Program-made: the position numbers and the translations under genes
Assembly (NCBI GenBank): GCA_018266355.1
Contig: JAFEAP010000029.1
Coordinates: 326,305 to 390,304 of the forward strand
Direction: 5' to 3'
From: Bdellovibrionales bacterium
Lineage (GTDB): Bacteria; Bdellovibrionota; UBA1018
Length of the DNA: 64,000 nt
Shown here: piece by piece, positions 33,812-42,622 of the stretch
How positions within the stretch are numbered: position 1 is the stretch's first letter
Layout of the letters: every line of letters begins with the position of its first letter
The notes under the pieces: generated by a model
The model's database searches: none
What the model was told of the DNA's origin: nothing
The model's input: only the letters and a program-made list of their open reading frames with translations

Positions 33812-35023
33812 ATGTCTATCGGAACAATCCTTGAAGGCCTGAAGATCCAGGATCTCTCGCGCGGCGGAAACGGCGTGACGCGCGAGGCCATGTCTTCAAA
33901 GGGGCTGACCGGGGAAAAGCCTCGCGTCCTCTTCGTACCCTTAACGATACCGGGGGACGTGGTGACCGTAAAGCTCGTCGCCGAGGAGAAACGTTTCGCG
34001 ACCGCCGAACTCGTCGAAATTACGTCGCCCTCCCCGGACCGGGTTAAGGCCCCATGCTCGGTTTTCGGGAAGTGCGGCGGTTGCACCTGGCAGCACGTTC
34101 CCTACGCGATCCAGTGGAAGACGAAGCGCGACGGCGCGCTTCACGCGCTTTCGCGGACCGACGTGAAACTCCCCGCGGCGCCGATCGAGGAATTCCCGGC
34201 CGAAGATCCGTGGCATTACCGGAACCGGATCCAGCTTCGTGCGCGTCCGGTCGAAGGCACCCCGGGCGATATCGACCTCGGTTACTTCGGTCGGCGCTCG
34301 AAAGCGCTCGTCGACGTCGCCCGCTGCGAAATCGCGCGCGAGGAACTGAACGACGTCCTCGTCGAGACGCGCGCCGAGGCGAAGAAGCTCCTCGACGAGA
34401 AGCTCGCGAAAGGAGAACCGTCGCCCGAGGTGAAAGTCGAGATCGACGTCCTGCCCGACGGCACCGTGCGGAAGGCGTGGAACGCGAAGCACGGCGCGCT
34501 CGGCTTCCGCCAGGTGAACGACGCGCAGAACGAAAAGCTCCGCGCGTTCGTGCGCGCGAGCCTTTCGGAAGGCGCGCATTTTTTCGACCTTTTCGGCGGG
34601 GCGGGGAATTTTTCTTACGACGACGCCGATCGCTACGCGTTCGTCGAGTGCGTGGACACCGGATCGCCCGAGGGCGGCTTCGAGGGCCAACCCGAGAACT
34701 ACCGGTTCTTCAAGGCCGACGTCGCGCGCTGGCTCGACCGGCGCGCGAAGGAATTCGAAAAAGGCGTCTTCAAGCCGAAGGGCCCGATCGAAGTCGTCCT
34801 CGATCCGCCGCGCGAGGGCCTCGGCGATTTCTCGCACAAGATCGCGGGCGCGCTCGACGTACTGAAGGCGACGAAGATCGTCGCCGTCGGCTGCGACGCC
34901 GACTCGTGGGCGCGCGACCTCTCGCGGCTAGCGAAGTACGGGTGGAAGCTCGACCGGGTGGCGATCGTCGATCTTTTCCCGCAGACGCCGCACGTCGAGT
35001 CGGTGGCCGTGCTCGTCCGCTAG
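33812..35023 (+). CDS. rlmD: 23S rRNA (uracil-5)-methyltransferase, RlmD/TrmA family
   Basis: A 403-aa TrmA/RumA-type enzyme that methylates C5 of a uridine with S-adenosylmethionine. An N-terminal TRAM domain is followed by a Cys cluster for a 4Fe-4S centre ([14 protein letters not shown], plus CEI near 170). The methyltransferase domain has [11 protein letters not shown] and LDPPREGLG; the catalytic Cys is probably in AVGCDADSW and the general base Glu in PHVESV. Which uridine it modifies is inferred from the family. Its stop overlaps that of the convergent MCP gene. Confidence 0.88.
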   Translation: MSIGTILEGLKIQDLSRGGNGVTREAMSSKGLTGEKPRVLFVPLTIPGDVVTVKLVAEEKRFATAELVEITSPSPDRVKAPCSVFGKCGGCTWQHVPYAIQWKTKRDGALHALSRTDVKLPAAPIEEFPAEDPWHYRNRIQLRARPVEGTPGDIDLGYFGRRSKALVDVARCEIAREELNDVLVETRAEAKKLLDEKLAKGEPSPEVKVEIDVLPDGTVRKAWNAKHGALGFRQVNDAQNEKLRAFVRASLSEGAHFFDLFGGAGNFSYDDADRYAFVECVDTGSPEGGFEGQPENYRFFKADVARWLDRRAKEFEKGVFKPKGPIEVVLDPPREGLGDFSHKIAGALDVLKATKIVAVGCDADSWARDLSRLAKYGWKLDRVAIVDLFPQTPHVESVAVLVR

Positions 35024-36465
35024 GCGACCTTCCTCGACTTTCCTTTCGCGCCTTTTTGCGAGCGGGCGTGGGCGGCGTATTGCATGTCGACGCCCATGAT
35101 GTGGCTGATCAACCAGTTCTTCAGGAAGGAGATCAACTTTTCGTCGTTGAGACGTCCGGCTTTAAGGTCTTCGCCGTACTTCGCGACTTGGGCGAGGAGC
35201 TTTTCGTGAATTTTGTGGTGCGGCCCCGCTTGGGGATAGCCGATTTGGGCGAGGTAAGCTTCCTCGTCGCTGAAGTGGTGGATCGTGTATTCGGCGAGCG
35301 AGTTGAAGGCGCTCAGTAGTCGATCGGATTCGCTTCGCGCGATCGGGTCGTCGAGCACCGCGACGAGCGCGTTGATCCGGGAAACGAGTTCGCGGTGCTC
35401 ATCGTCCATTTTATCCACTCCGAGAACGAGTTTATCGTTCCAGACGAAACCTTCGAGTCTCTTTCTACCGCGTTCCGAACCCGGATCGACCGCGGCCAAC
35501 GCGCGGATCCCTTCGGCGATGCTGCGCGTTTGGGACTCGAACTCGCGCCCGTATTCGGAGGTCTGGCTCGCGACGAGCCGATTCCGGTCGGCGATCTCCT
35601 TCAGCGATTGGATCGATTCGTCGAGTTGGGATACTCCGATCGCCTGCTCCTGCGAGGCGGAGGAAACCTGCTCGACCATCTTCGTGATTTGGTCGATCTT
35701 TCCGGCCATCTCGCCGAAGATTTTCGCGCATTCGTTCGCTTCTCGAAATCCCGCCTCGCCTCGACTGACCGTCTGCTCGGCGAGAAACGCGATTTTCGCC
35801 TTGGTCGATTCGATCGCCGACCGGACGACGGCGACGCTGCTTTCGACGATCTCGGTGATTTCGTTCGATGCTTTCCCGCTCATCTGCGCGAGTTGACCGA
35901 CCTCCTCCGCGACGACCGCGAAACCCTTACCGGCGTCGCCGGCGCGCGCCGCTTCCACGGATGCGTTGAAGGAGAGGAGTTTGGTTTGGAAGACGATGGC
36001 GTTGATCATCTGGGTTTTCTGCGCGATTTCCTGGATGACCCCTAATGCTCGGAACAGCTGACCGAGGGACTCTTCGGTTTCGGTGCCGAAACTTTCGGCG
36101 CCTCGCTTGATTTCACCGCTCGAGGCGACCATACGCGAAATAACCTGCGAGCCTTTTTCCGTCATGTCCCCGAGCAGGCGGGCTTCGCTATGGAGCTGGG
36201 TCGCGTTTTCCCGGGTGGACTGGACCATCGAACGAATCTCGTGGCTTGCCGAACTCGTCACGCCGAGGGAGTCGAGCTGTTCCTGAGAAGAAGCGCCGAG
36301 ATCGTTGCTGATCGAGCAGATTTGGTCGGCCGATCCGACGAGGTCGGTCGACGTCGAACGCAAGGACGGAAGCCTCGAACGGAGTCGAAGACGAATCCGG
36401 TATTTCGCGAAAACGTAACTCGAAAGACAGACGACGACGTGTGAAGCGAAAAGGGTATAAAACAT
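35020..36465 (-). CDS. Chemotaxis transducer with C-terminal bacteriohemerythrin
   Basis: A 481-aa protein with one N-terminal hydrophobic segment (about 1-20) and almost no periplasmic sensor. The MCP signalling domain is clear: [38 protein letters not shown] (about 152-190). Residues about 340-465 are a hemerythrin: [48 protein letters not shown], with the seven iron ligands in order. It would sense O2, NO or redox through the di-iron domain and signal to CheA. A basic tail follows. Confidence 0.92.
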   Translation of the reverse strand: MFYTLFASHVVVCLSSYVFAKYRIRLRLRSRLPSLRSTSTDLVGSADQICSISNDLGASSQEQLDSLGVTSSASHEIRSMVQSTRENATQLHSEARLLGDMTEKGSQVISRMVASSGEIKRGAESFGTETEESLGQLFRALGVIQEIAQKTQMINAIVFQTKLLSFNASVEAARAGDAGKGFAVVAEEVGQLAQMSGKASNEITEIVESSVAVVRSAIESTKAKIAFLAEQTVSRGEAGFREANECAKIFGEMAGKIDQITKMVEQVSSASQEQAIGVSQLDESIQSLKEIADRNRLVASQTSEYGREFESQTRSIAEGIRALAAVDPGSERGRKRLEGFVWNDKLVLGVDKMDDEHRELVSRINALVAVLDDPIARSESDRLLSAFNSLAEYTIHHFSDEEAYLAQIGYPQAGPHHKIHEKLLAQVAKYGEDLKAGRLNDEKLISFLKNWLISHIMGVDMQYAAHARSQKGAKGKSRKVA

Positions 36466-36623
36466 GGGGACCTCGTGCTGGAAGACTGTTCGGAGGTCGC
36501 CGTACCCGGCTTTAGCTCGTCGATATTTGGTTTCGATGAAGGAAATTTTGTCTCACGGCGCGATCCCGGCGGGCGTTATAACGCTTTTTCAGGTCGACGC
36601 CTCCCGTCCGTGGGTATTTCCTG
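36466..36623. other. Gene-free gap, MCP / chalcone-isomerase-like gene
   Basis: 158 bp between two minus-strand genes. It contains the MCP promoter side and a palindrome GCGTTATAACGC at 36573-36584 followed by TTTTT on the plus strand, where no upstream plus-strand gene exists. No terminator is called. Confidence 0.3.
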
Positions 36624-37301
36624 CTAATCCGCATTGCCAAGGAACTGGTTCTGGAGCCGCTCCATCCCGGAATCCGCCGGCTTGCCGAACCAGATCGAGA
36701 GCACTTTCGCGAGGGTGCCCTTTTCGAATGACTGCGATTGGAGCTCGCCCTTTCCGTTCTCGTAATGAAGCCACTCCGTGCCGTCCTTACGGTGTTCGAA
36801 TACGATCGTCGTCGTGAGCGTGTCTTTCGCTTCGCCGCCCTTTTCGACGATCGCGAAGAGGGGCTTCACGGCTTCCGAGTGCGGATCGACGCCGTTCGTT
36901 TCGAGCGAATCTTCGAACGCGTCTTTCTGCCGACCGGCGCTCACGTCGCGCAGGAACGTCATCGTGAGTGCGACGACCGGCTGGGTATTCAGCACCGTCC
37001 GAGCGTCCTCGATCGTGGCGGGCGGTACGGTCAGTCCCGGGGCCGCGAAGACCTGACCGACGTAAACTTTCGCCCAGAAGAGCGCGACCTTCTTCTTCCG
37101 GATGCCGGATGCGTAGGCCGCGAGCGTGACCGGCTTCCCGTCGGCCATGAAGACGGCTTCCTTCGCGAGCTTCACGCCTTCGATGGATTTTTCTCCCGGT
37201 TTCAGCTCGAGGAGTTTCGCCGATGCCGAAGCGGCGAAGAGACCGGCGAGAAAACCGACGAAAAGCAGGGACGAGATTCGTTTCCGGGCGAAGATGGTCA
37301 T
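36624..37301 (-). CDS. Exported chalcone-isomerase-like protein
   Basis: A 225-aa secreted protein. The ATG at 37301 has GGAG 6 nt upstream and starts a signal peptide ending ASASA (about residue 30). The body matches chalcone-isomerase-like proteins: GVKLAKEAVFMADGKPVTLAAYASGIRKKKVALFWAKVYVGQVFA, then VVALTMTFLRDVSAGRQKDAFEDSL and HYENGKGELQSQSF. Bacterial CHI-like proteins are fatty-acid or lipid binders; catalysis is unlikely. It is divergent from pilF with only 38 bp between starts. Confidence 0.85.
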   Translation of the reverse strand: MTIFARKRISSLLFVGFLAGLFAASASAKLLELKPGEKSIEGVKLAKEAVFMADGKPVTLAAYASGIRKKKVALFWAKVYVGQVFAAPGLTVPPATIEDARTVLNTQPVVALTMTFLRDVSAGRQKDAFEDSLETNGVDPHSEAVKPLFAIVEKGGEAKDTLTTTIVFEHRKDGTEWLHYENGKGELQSQSFEKGTLAKVLSIWFGKPADSGMERLQNQFLGNAD

Positions 37302-37339
37302 TTGACACTCCGAGTGGTAAGGATTTATTCTTATCTGAA

Positions 37340-38158
37340 ATGTTTCAGCTTCGGTTGGCAAGCCGGAATGCCGTTCTTCTTGCGCTGCGTAGTGCCGCTC
37401 TCGGACTCTGTTTAGGAGTCGCGGGGTGTGCGACCGCGCCCGAACAGCATCCGCTCGACGGTAAACCGGTCAAGTCGCCGCGCGAACGCGCGCAGCTCCT
37501 CATCGAGGCCGCGAACGGTTCGCTCATCGAGAGCGATCCGATCGGTTCGCTTCAATACCTCGAGCAGGCCGAGAAACTCGATCCGAAGTACGCGCCGATC
37601 TACCACGCGAAAGCGCTCGCCTACGCCTACCGGAAGGATTTCCCGGCCGCGCTTCGCGAGATGAAGCATTCGGTCGATCTCGATCCTGAAAATCCGTACG
37701 CGCTGAACACCTACGGGAAATTCCTCCTAGACGCCGGACGGCTCGAGGAAGCCGAGCCTCCGCTGAAGAAAGCGGGCGACAACCCGACCTTCCGCGAGTC
37801 CTTCAAGGCGAACACGAATCTCGGCATCCTCTATTACCGCAAGAACGAGTTCGAGCGCGCCGACGCGCGTTTCATGAAGGCGATCAACGACGATCCGACG
37901 AACTCGTGCATCGCCTACTATTATCGCGGGCACCTCGAAGTGCGGAAGAACGACATTCCGGGCGCGGCGAAACTCTACGAACGCGCGACCCAAAAGCAGT
38001 GCGCCGCCTTCGCGGACGCCCACCTCGCCGTCGGCCTGATGGACGAGCGTGAAGGTAAACTCGACGACGCGCGGAAGAAGTACCTCGAGATCCGACAGAA
38101 TTTCCCGGATTCGAAAGCCAGCGACGCGGCGATGGAACGGCTGAAAAAGATTCCATGA
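37340..38158 (+). CDS. pilF: Type IV pilus biogenesis lipoprotein, TPR (PilF/PilW-like)
   Basis: A 272-aa lipoprotein (lipobox GVAGC) with five or six TPR motifs, including YAPIYHAKALAYAYRKDFPAALREMKHSVDLDPENPYALNTYGKFLLDAG and similar helices to the C-terminus. In other bacteria PilF/PilW is the pilotin that assembles PilQ secretin. It is followed immediately by rodZ, the pilF-rodZ pairing also seen upstream of ispG in many proteobacteria. Start ATG has only a weak ribosome binding site. Confidence 0.8.
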   Translation: MFQLRLASRNAVLLALRSAALGLCLGVAGCATAPEQHPLDGKPVKSPRERAQLLIEAANGSLIESDPIGSLQYLEQAEKLDPKYAPIYHAKALAYAYRKDFPAALREMKHSVDLDPENPYALNTYGKFLLDAGRLEEAEPPLKKAGDNPTFRESFKANTNLGILYYRKNEFERADARFMKAINDDPTNSCIAYYYRGHLEVRKNDIPGAAKLYERATQKQCAAFADAHLAVGLMDEREGKLDDARKKYLEIRQNFPDSKASDAAMERLKKIP

Positions 38159-39357
38159 GCGAAGAGCGGAAAAAAAGCCTCGGCGAATTCCTGAAAAGCG
38201 AGCGCGAAAAGCGGGGATTGACGATCGAGCAGACCTCTTCGGCGACGAAGATCGGGTTGAAGATCCTGAAGCAGCTCGAAGCCGACCAGTACGCCGACCT
38301 GCCGGCACTCCCGTTCGTGCGCGGATTCGTTCGGAACTACGGAAAGTTCCTCGGCCTCGACGGCGAAAAGCTCCTCGTCGAGTACGCGAGCTTCCTCGAA
38401 GCCCATTCGCACGAGCGTCCGAAACGCGACGCCGGCCACAGCGGCTACGCGTTCGAACGGCCGGAAGGCGAGCAGAGCCGGAAGATCCTCTGGGGCGTGA
38501 TGGCCGGGATGCTGATCTTCGGCGGCGCGGTCGTTTTCCTATTCAAGCCGTCGTTGAAGCGGAAGCACCACGGGCACATCGACAAGCTGAAGGCCGGCGG
38601 AGCGGCCGAAGAAGGCGCCGAAGACGCGGGAGCGGCGGCACCGAATCCGAACGTGAGCCCGGAACCGATTCCGAGCGGTTCACCGGCCCCGACTCCGACG
38701 GCGACTTCCGTCACCCCGGCTCCGACGCACACGCCGACTCCTTCGCCGGAACCGCCGTTCGTCCCGCCGAAAACGCCGCTCGTCCTCGCTCCGTCGCCGC
38801 TTCCCGCGCCGACGCCGACGCACACCCCGACTCCCGCGCAAACCCCGGCACCCGTCGAAACGCCGACTCCGAAACCCACTCCCGTGGCCGAAAAACCGGC
38901 GCCGGTCGCCGTGGCGACGAGCGCGCCGACTCCGTCTCCGAGCGCGGCCTCGACCGCGGTCACGCCCGACGACGATTTGAAGAAGGATCCCCTCCAATCC
39001 GGGACGAATTACCCGCCGAAGGACATTCACTATAAAATCGTCCTGCGCACGAAGGCGGACGTCTGGGTCCGTTACCGCTGCGACGACAAACGGCTCATGA
39101 AGTTCGCCCTTCGAAAGGACAAGATCCTCGTCCTCCGTGGGAAGACGACCGTCTACCTCCAGGTTTCTAATCCCGACTCGATCACTATTCAGGCTCCGGG
39201 CGCCCCCGAAGTGATGTTCGCGCAGAGTTCAGCGGCATTTGAATTCCACGGCAACTCGAGCGTCGCCTTCCCGGCTCAAGCTCGCGATACCATGGAAGAA
39301 AAATTCAAAGTAGGACCGGCCTTGCCCCATACGGATTCTCCTCCTCCGGTCCAGTGA
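38155..39357 (+). CDS. rodZ: RodZ-like cytoskeletal protein
   Basis: A 400-aa protein that helps MreB direct cell shape. N-terminal HTH (about 1-80: LGEFLKSEREKRGLTIEQTSSATKIGLKILKQLE, LPFVRGFVRNYGKFLGL) with one membrane helix at about 110-130. The periplasmic part has a long Pro/Thr linker (about 165-275; repeats of TPTP and PAPT) and a C-terminal beta domain DUF4115. The linker is longer and more repetitive than usual. Start ATG overlaps the pilF stop (ATGA). Confidence 0.9.
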   Translation: MSEERKKSLGEFLKSEREKRGLTIEQTSSATKIGLKILKQLEADQYADLPALPFVRGFVRNYGKFLGLDGEKLLVEYASFLEAHSHERPKRDAGHSGYAFERPEGEQSRKILWGVMAGMLIFGGAVVFLFKPSLKRKHHGHIDKLKAGGAAEEGAEDAGAAAPNPNVSPEPIPSGSPAPTPTATSVTPAPTHTPTPSPEPPFVPPKTPLVLAPSPLPAPTPTHTPTPAQTPAPVETPTPKPTPVAEKPAPVAVATSAPTPSPSAASTAVTPDDDLKKDPLQSGTNYPPKDIHYKIVLRTKADVWVRYRCDDKRLMKFALRKDKILVLRGKTTVYLQVSNPDSITIQAPGAPEVMFAQSSAAFEFHGNSSVAFPAQARDTMEEKFKVGPALPHTDSPPPVQ

Positions 39358-39637
39358 ACGAAACTCGTTGATCCTCCGTTCGAGTTATCCACGAATATCT
39401 CCAAAGTTATCCACATGGACTAACTTATTGTAATTTATACTTTTATTTCCTTAGATCGCCCGTTTTACACAAGGAATGGAAAAGTTATCCCCATAAGATC
39501 CAAATTTCTCGGGTTTTTCAGGGGTTTTGTGAAAACGGAATTTCGCCGCGCGCGAGATTTATGCAGGATTTGCGGGGAATTTGCCAAAATCTTGACGAAA
39601 CACTGACGGAGAACGGAAGTGCTCGTCGCGGGCGCCT
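39358..39637. promoter_or_regulatory. DnaA-box cluster in A+T-rich gap
   Basis: A 280-bp gap between convergent rodZ and the sugar transferase. It holds three same-strand boxes: TTATCCACG at 39385-39393, TTATCCACA (perfect consensus) at 39407-39415 and TTATCCCCA at 39485-39493. Between the second and third lies an A+T-rich block (39421-39452). This looks like an origin, a DnaA titration site, or chance in an A+T-rich gap; dnaA/dnaN are not near. Confidence 0.55.
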
Positions 39638-41038
39638 CTAGTAGGCGTTTTTATTCACGAAGCCCTTCCAGACGGTCATCCAGAGGATCTTCAAGTCGAG
39701 CGTGTAGGACCAGTTGCGGATGTAATAGAGGTCGCACTCGATCCGCTGCTCGAGAGAAGTATCGCCGCGCCAGCCGTTCACCTGGGCCCAACCCGTGATG
39801 CCGGCTTTCACCTTGTGGCGAAGCATGTAGTGCGGGACTTCCCCGCGGAATTTATCGACGAAGACCGGGCGTTCGGGCCGGGGTCCGACGAGCGACATCT
39901 CTCCGCGCACGACGTTCCAGAGCTGCGGGAGTTCGTCGATCGAAGTCGCGCGCAGGAAGGTTCCGATCGGCGTGCGGCGGTCGTCGTCCTTCTTCGCCCA
40001 CACCGCGCCGGTCTTTTCCTCGGCGTCCACCCGCATCGAGCGGAATTTCCACATGCGGAACGAGCGCCCGTCGAGGCCGCAGCGCTCCTGGGCGTAGAAG
40101 ATCGGGCCGCGCGAGGTGAGTTTCACGAGGATCGCGACGAACGCGAGCACCGGAAAAAGGAAGAGGAGGCCGAGCGTGCCCAAGACGAAATCGGTGATCC
40201 GTTTCAGGGCCGCGCCGATGCCGTCGAGCGGGGAATCGTTCAGTTTCACGATCGGCATGCCGTCGAAGTCTTCGACCGCGCAACCGAGGGTGACGTAGTC
40301 TTGGATGTCCGGCACGAGCTGGATTTCGACGGTTTCATCCTTCAGCTGATTCAAGATCGAATCGAGGTCGTCGGCGTGGCGGCGGGGGAGCGCGATCAGG
40401 ATTTGGTCCGGCTTTTTCGTCCCGAGAATCCGCGGGAGATCCGCGAAACGCCCGAGGACGGGCGCGCCTTGGACTTCCGTCGCGTTCGATTCCGGGGGGG
40501 CGACGACGCCGAGGACGGCGATGCCGATTTCCGGGAATTTCTTGAGTTTCCAGATGAGGGTCTCGACCGCCGGGCCCTCGCCGACGATGAGCGCGTGGCG
40601 GAGGTTGTAGCCCTTCCGCCGGATCGAGCGGAGGAAGTTCCGGACGCCGAGCCGGAGGGTGAGCAGTGCGACGGCGCCCAAGCACCCGAAGTAGAGCATC
40701 ACGCCCCGCGAATACTGGTACTCGGCGAACAGGAAGGTGAGCGAGATGAAGAGCAGCATCGCGAACGAGTGGGCGCGAAGGACGAGAAACGCCTCGTGGG
40801 TCCGGCGGAGCATGCGCTGGGATTGGTAAAGCTTCGCGGACGAAAAAACGATCTGCCAAAGAATCACGATGAGGGGCGTCAAGGCCGCGTACTTCGCGAA
40901 CGCGGGAAAGCCCTTCGTGACTTCGATGACTGGAAGATAGAAACGTCCCCAGTACGAGAGAATCCACACTCCGGCGATAACGCACGCGTCTACCGCGCGA
41001 AACGTGATCCCGACGGTCTGGTGGTAACGCTTCAACAT
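39638..41038 (-). CDS. Polyprenyl-phosphate sugar-1-phosphate transferase
   Basis: A 466-aa protein of the bacterial sugar transferase (WcaJ/WbaP-type) family. N-terminal membrane helices, a central CoA-binding-like domain (RKGYNLRHALIVGEGPAVETL), then the catalytic region at the C-terminus: PIFYAQERCGLDGRSFRMWKFRSMRVDAE, TSIDELPQLWNVVRGEMSLVGPRPERP, KAGITGWAQVNGWRG. It puts the first sugar on undecaprenyl phosphate for exopolysaccharide or O-antigen. The start is the first ATG giving the N-terminal helix; its ribosome binding site is weak. Confidence 0.92.
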   Translation of the reverse strand: MLKRYHQTVGITFRAVDACVIAGVWILSYWGRFYLPVIEVTKGFPAFAKYAALTPLIVILWQIVFSSAKLYQSQRMLRRTHEAFLVLRAHSFAMLLFISLTFLFAEYQYSRGVMLYFGCLGAVALLTLRLGVRNFLRSIRRKGYNLRHALIVGEGPAVETLIWKLKKFPEIGIAVLGVVAPPESNATEVQGAPVLGRFADLPRILGTKKPDQILIALPRRHADDLDSILNQLKDETVEIQLVPDIQDYVTLGCAVEDFDGMPIVKLNDSPLDGIGAALKRITDFVLGTLGLLFLFPVLAFVAILVKLTSRGPIFYAQERCGLDGRSFRMWKFRSMRVDAEEKTGAVWAKKDDDRRTPIGTFLRATSIDELPQLWNVVRGEMSLVGPRPERPVFVDKFRGEVPHYMLRHKVKAGITGWAQVNGWRGDTSLEQRIECDLYYIRNWSYTLDLKILWMTVWKGFVNKNAY

Positions 41039-41095
41039 GTGGTCTATGTTAGTTGAAGCCCGCGATTTCAGAAACAGAAAGGGAGTTTCCCGTCC

Positions 41096-42601
41096 ATGAT
41101 TACGCTGCCCAAGTTCGAGGCGAAGACCGCCACCCAAAAGTCCGACGTCGACGTCGTATTCGTCTCCCAAGACGCCGGAAAGAAACCGATTTCGCCGAAG
41201 GGCCCGTACTCGGGATCGGTCGATAAACTGCGGAAAAGCAGCGCCTTCGCGGCGAAGCTCGGGCAAATCGCGTTCGTTTCGCTCGGCGGAAAAGGATCCG
41301 CGACCCACGCCGCGTTCGTCGGCGTCGGCCTCGCCTCGGAACTCACCGCCGAAAAAGTCCGCCAAGCCGCGGGTCATCTCCACGCGCGCCTCACCGCCGA
41401 AAAGATCGGGAGCGTCCAAGTCCTCGTCGACACGCTCCTCGGACTCAAGGGCGTGACCGACGCCTCGGGCCTTCCGGGCGCGTTCGCCGAAGGTTTCGCG
41501 CTCTCCGCGTACAAATTCGACAAATACAAGAAAGACGGCAAGCCCTCGGAAGTCTACGGCCCGGCGAAGGTCGGCTTCGTCTCGAAGGACAAGGGCATGA
41601 AGGCGGAGCTCGCCGGAATGCTGAAAGACGCGCTCGTCACCGCCGAATGCGTGAGCGTCACCCGCGACTGGTCGAACGAACCGGCGAACCACGGCACGCC
41701 GGAATACTTCGCGCGCGAGGGATCACGGCTGGCGAAGGAATACGGCATTTCCGTGAAGGTTCTCGGCGAAAAGGAAATCCTGAAAGAGAAGATGACCCTC
41801 TTCCTCGCCGTCGGCCAAGGTTCGGAACGCGAGAACAAGCTCCTCATCGTCGACTACCACCCGAAGGGCGCGGAGAAGACGATCGCGCTCGTCGGCAAAG
41901 GGATCACCTTCGACAGCGGCGGCATCTCGATCAAGCCGTCGATGAAGATGGAAGACATGAAGCACGACATGACCGGCGCCGCGACCATGATGGGCGCCGT
42001 CCTGCTCGCCGCTCGCCGCAAGGTGAAGAACCGCGTCGTCGCCGTGATGGCGTTCGCGGAGAACATGCCCGACGGGAACGCGGTCGTTCCGTCGAGCGTC
42101 GTCATGACCCGCGCCGGTAAGACGGTCGAGATCATCAACACCGACGCCGAAGGCCGCCTCATCCTCGCCGACGCCCTCGACTACGCCCAGGACTTCAAGC
42201 CGGACGTCATCGTGAACGCCGCGACCCTTACCGGCGCGTGCGGCATCGCGCTCGGTCGCCACTGCGCGGGCCTGATGTCGAACGATCCGGAACTCGCGGC
42301 GGAGATCTTCCGCCTCGGGAACGAAATGCACGAGCGCGTGTGGGAACTTCCGCTCTACGAAGAGTACTTCGAGGATCTCAAGTCGGATTACGCCGACATG
42401 AAGAACTCCGCGAACGACGGCATGGGCGGCACGATCCGCGGCGGGATGTTCCTGAAGCAGTTCATCCGCAAAGGCGTGCCGTGGGCCCACCTCGACATCG
42501 CCTACACCGCGCAGAACATGGGTCAGATCCCGTACCTGCCTAAGAAAGGCGCGAGCGGGATGCACGTCCGCATGCTCGCGAAGTTCGCGGCGGAGTTTTA
42601 A
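41096..42601 (+). CDS. pepA: Leucyl aminopeptidase, M17 family
   Basis: A 501-aa cytosolic dizinc aminopeptidase. Family motifs: GKGITFDSGGISIKPSMKMEDMKHDMTGAATMMGAV (about 262-298), the signature NTDAEGRLILADAL (about 348-361) with metal ligands, and DALDYAQDFKPDVIVNAATLTGAC. Removes N-terminal residues from peptides; also a transcription/recombination factor in E. coli. It is divergent from the sugar transferase gene, 57 bp apart. Confidence 0.96.
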   Translation: MITLPKFEAKTATQKSDVDVVFVSQDAGKKPISPKGPYSGSVDKLRKSSAFAAKLGQIAFVSLGGKGSATHAAFVGVGLASELTAEKVRQAAGHLHARLTAEKIGSVQVLVDTLLGLKGVTDASGLPGAFAEGFALSAYKFDKYKKDGKPSEVYGPAKVGFVSKDKGMKAELAGMLKDALVTAECVSVTRDWSNEPANHGTPEYFAREGSRLAKEYGISVKVLGEKEILKEKMTLFLAVGQGSERENKLLIVDYHPKGAEKTIALVGKGITFDSGGISIKPSMKMEDMKHDMTGAATMMGAVLLAARRKVKNRVVAVMAFAENMPDGNAVVPSSVVMTRAGKTVEIINTDAEGRLILADALDYAQDFKPDVIVNAATLTGACGIALGRHCAGLMSNDPELAAEIFRLGNEMHERVWELPLYEEYFEDLKSDYADMKNSANDGMGGTIRGGMFLKQFIRKGVPWAHLDIAYTAQNMGQIPYLPKKGASGMHVRMLAKFAAEF

Positions 42602-42622
42602 ACCCGCTCGATCGCGGACGCG

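Noticed and set aside
36573..36590. GCGTTATAACGC followed by TTTTT as a terminator
   Set aside because: No plus-strand gene precedes it and the stem is only 6 bp.
39358..39637. Calling the DnaA-box cluster oriC
   Set aside because: dnaA, dnaN, gyrB or gidA are not nearby and no GC-skew data are available.
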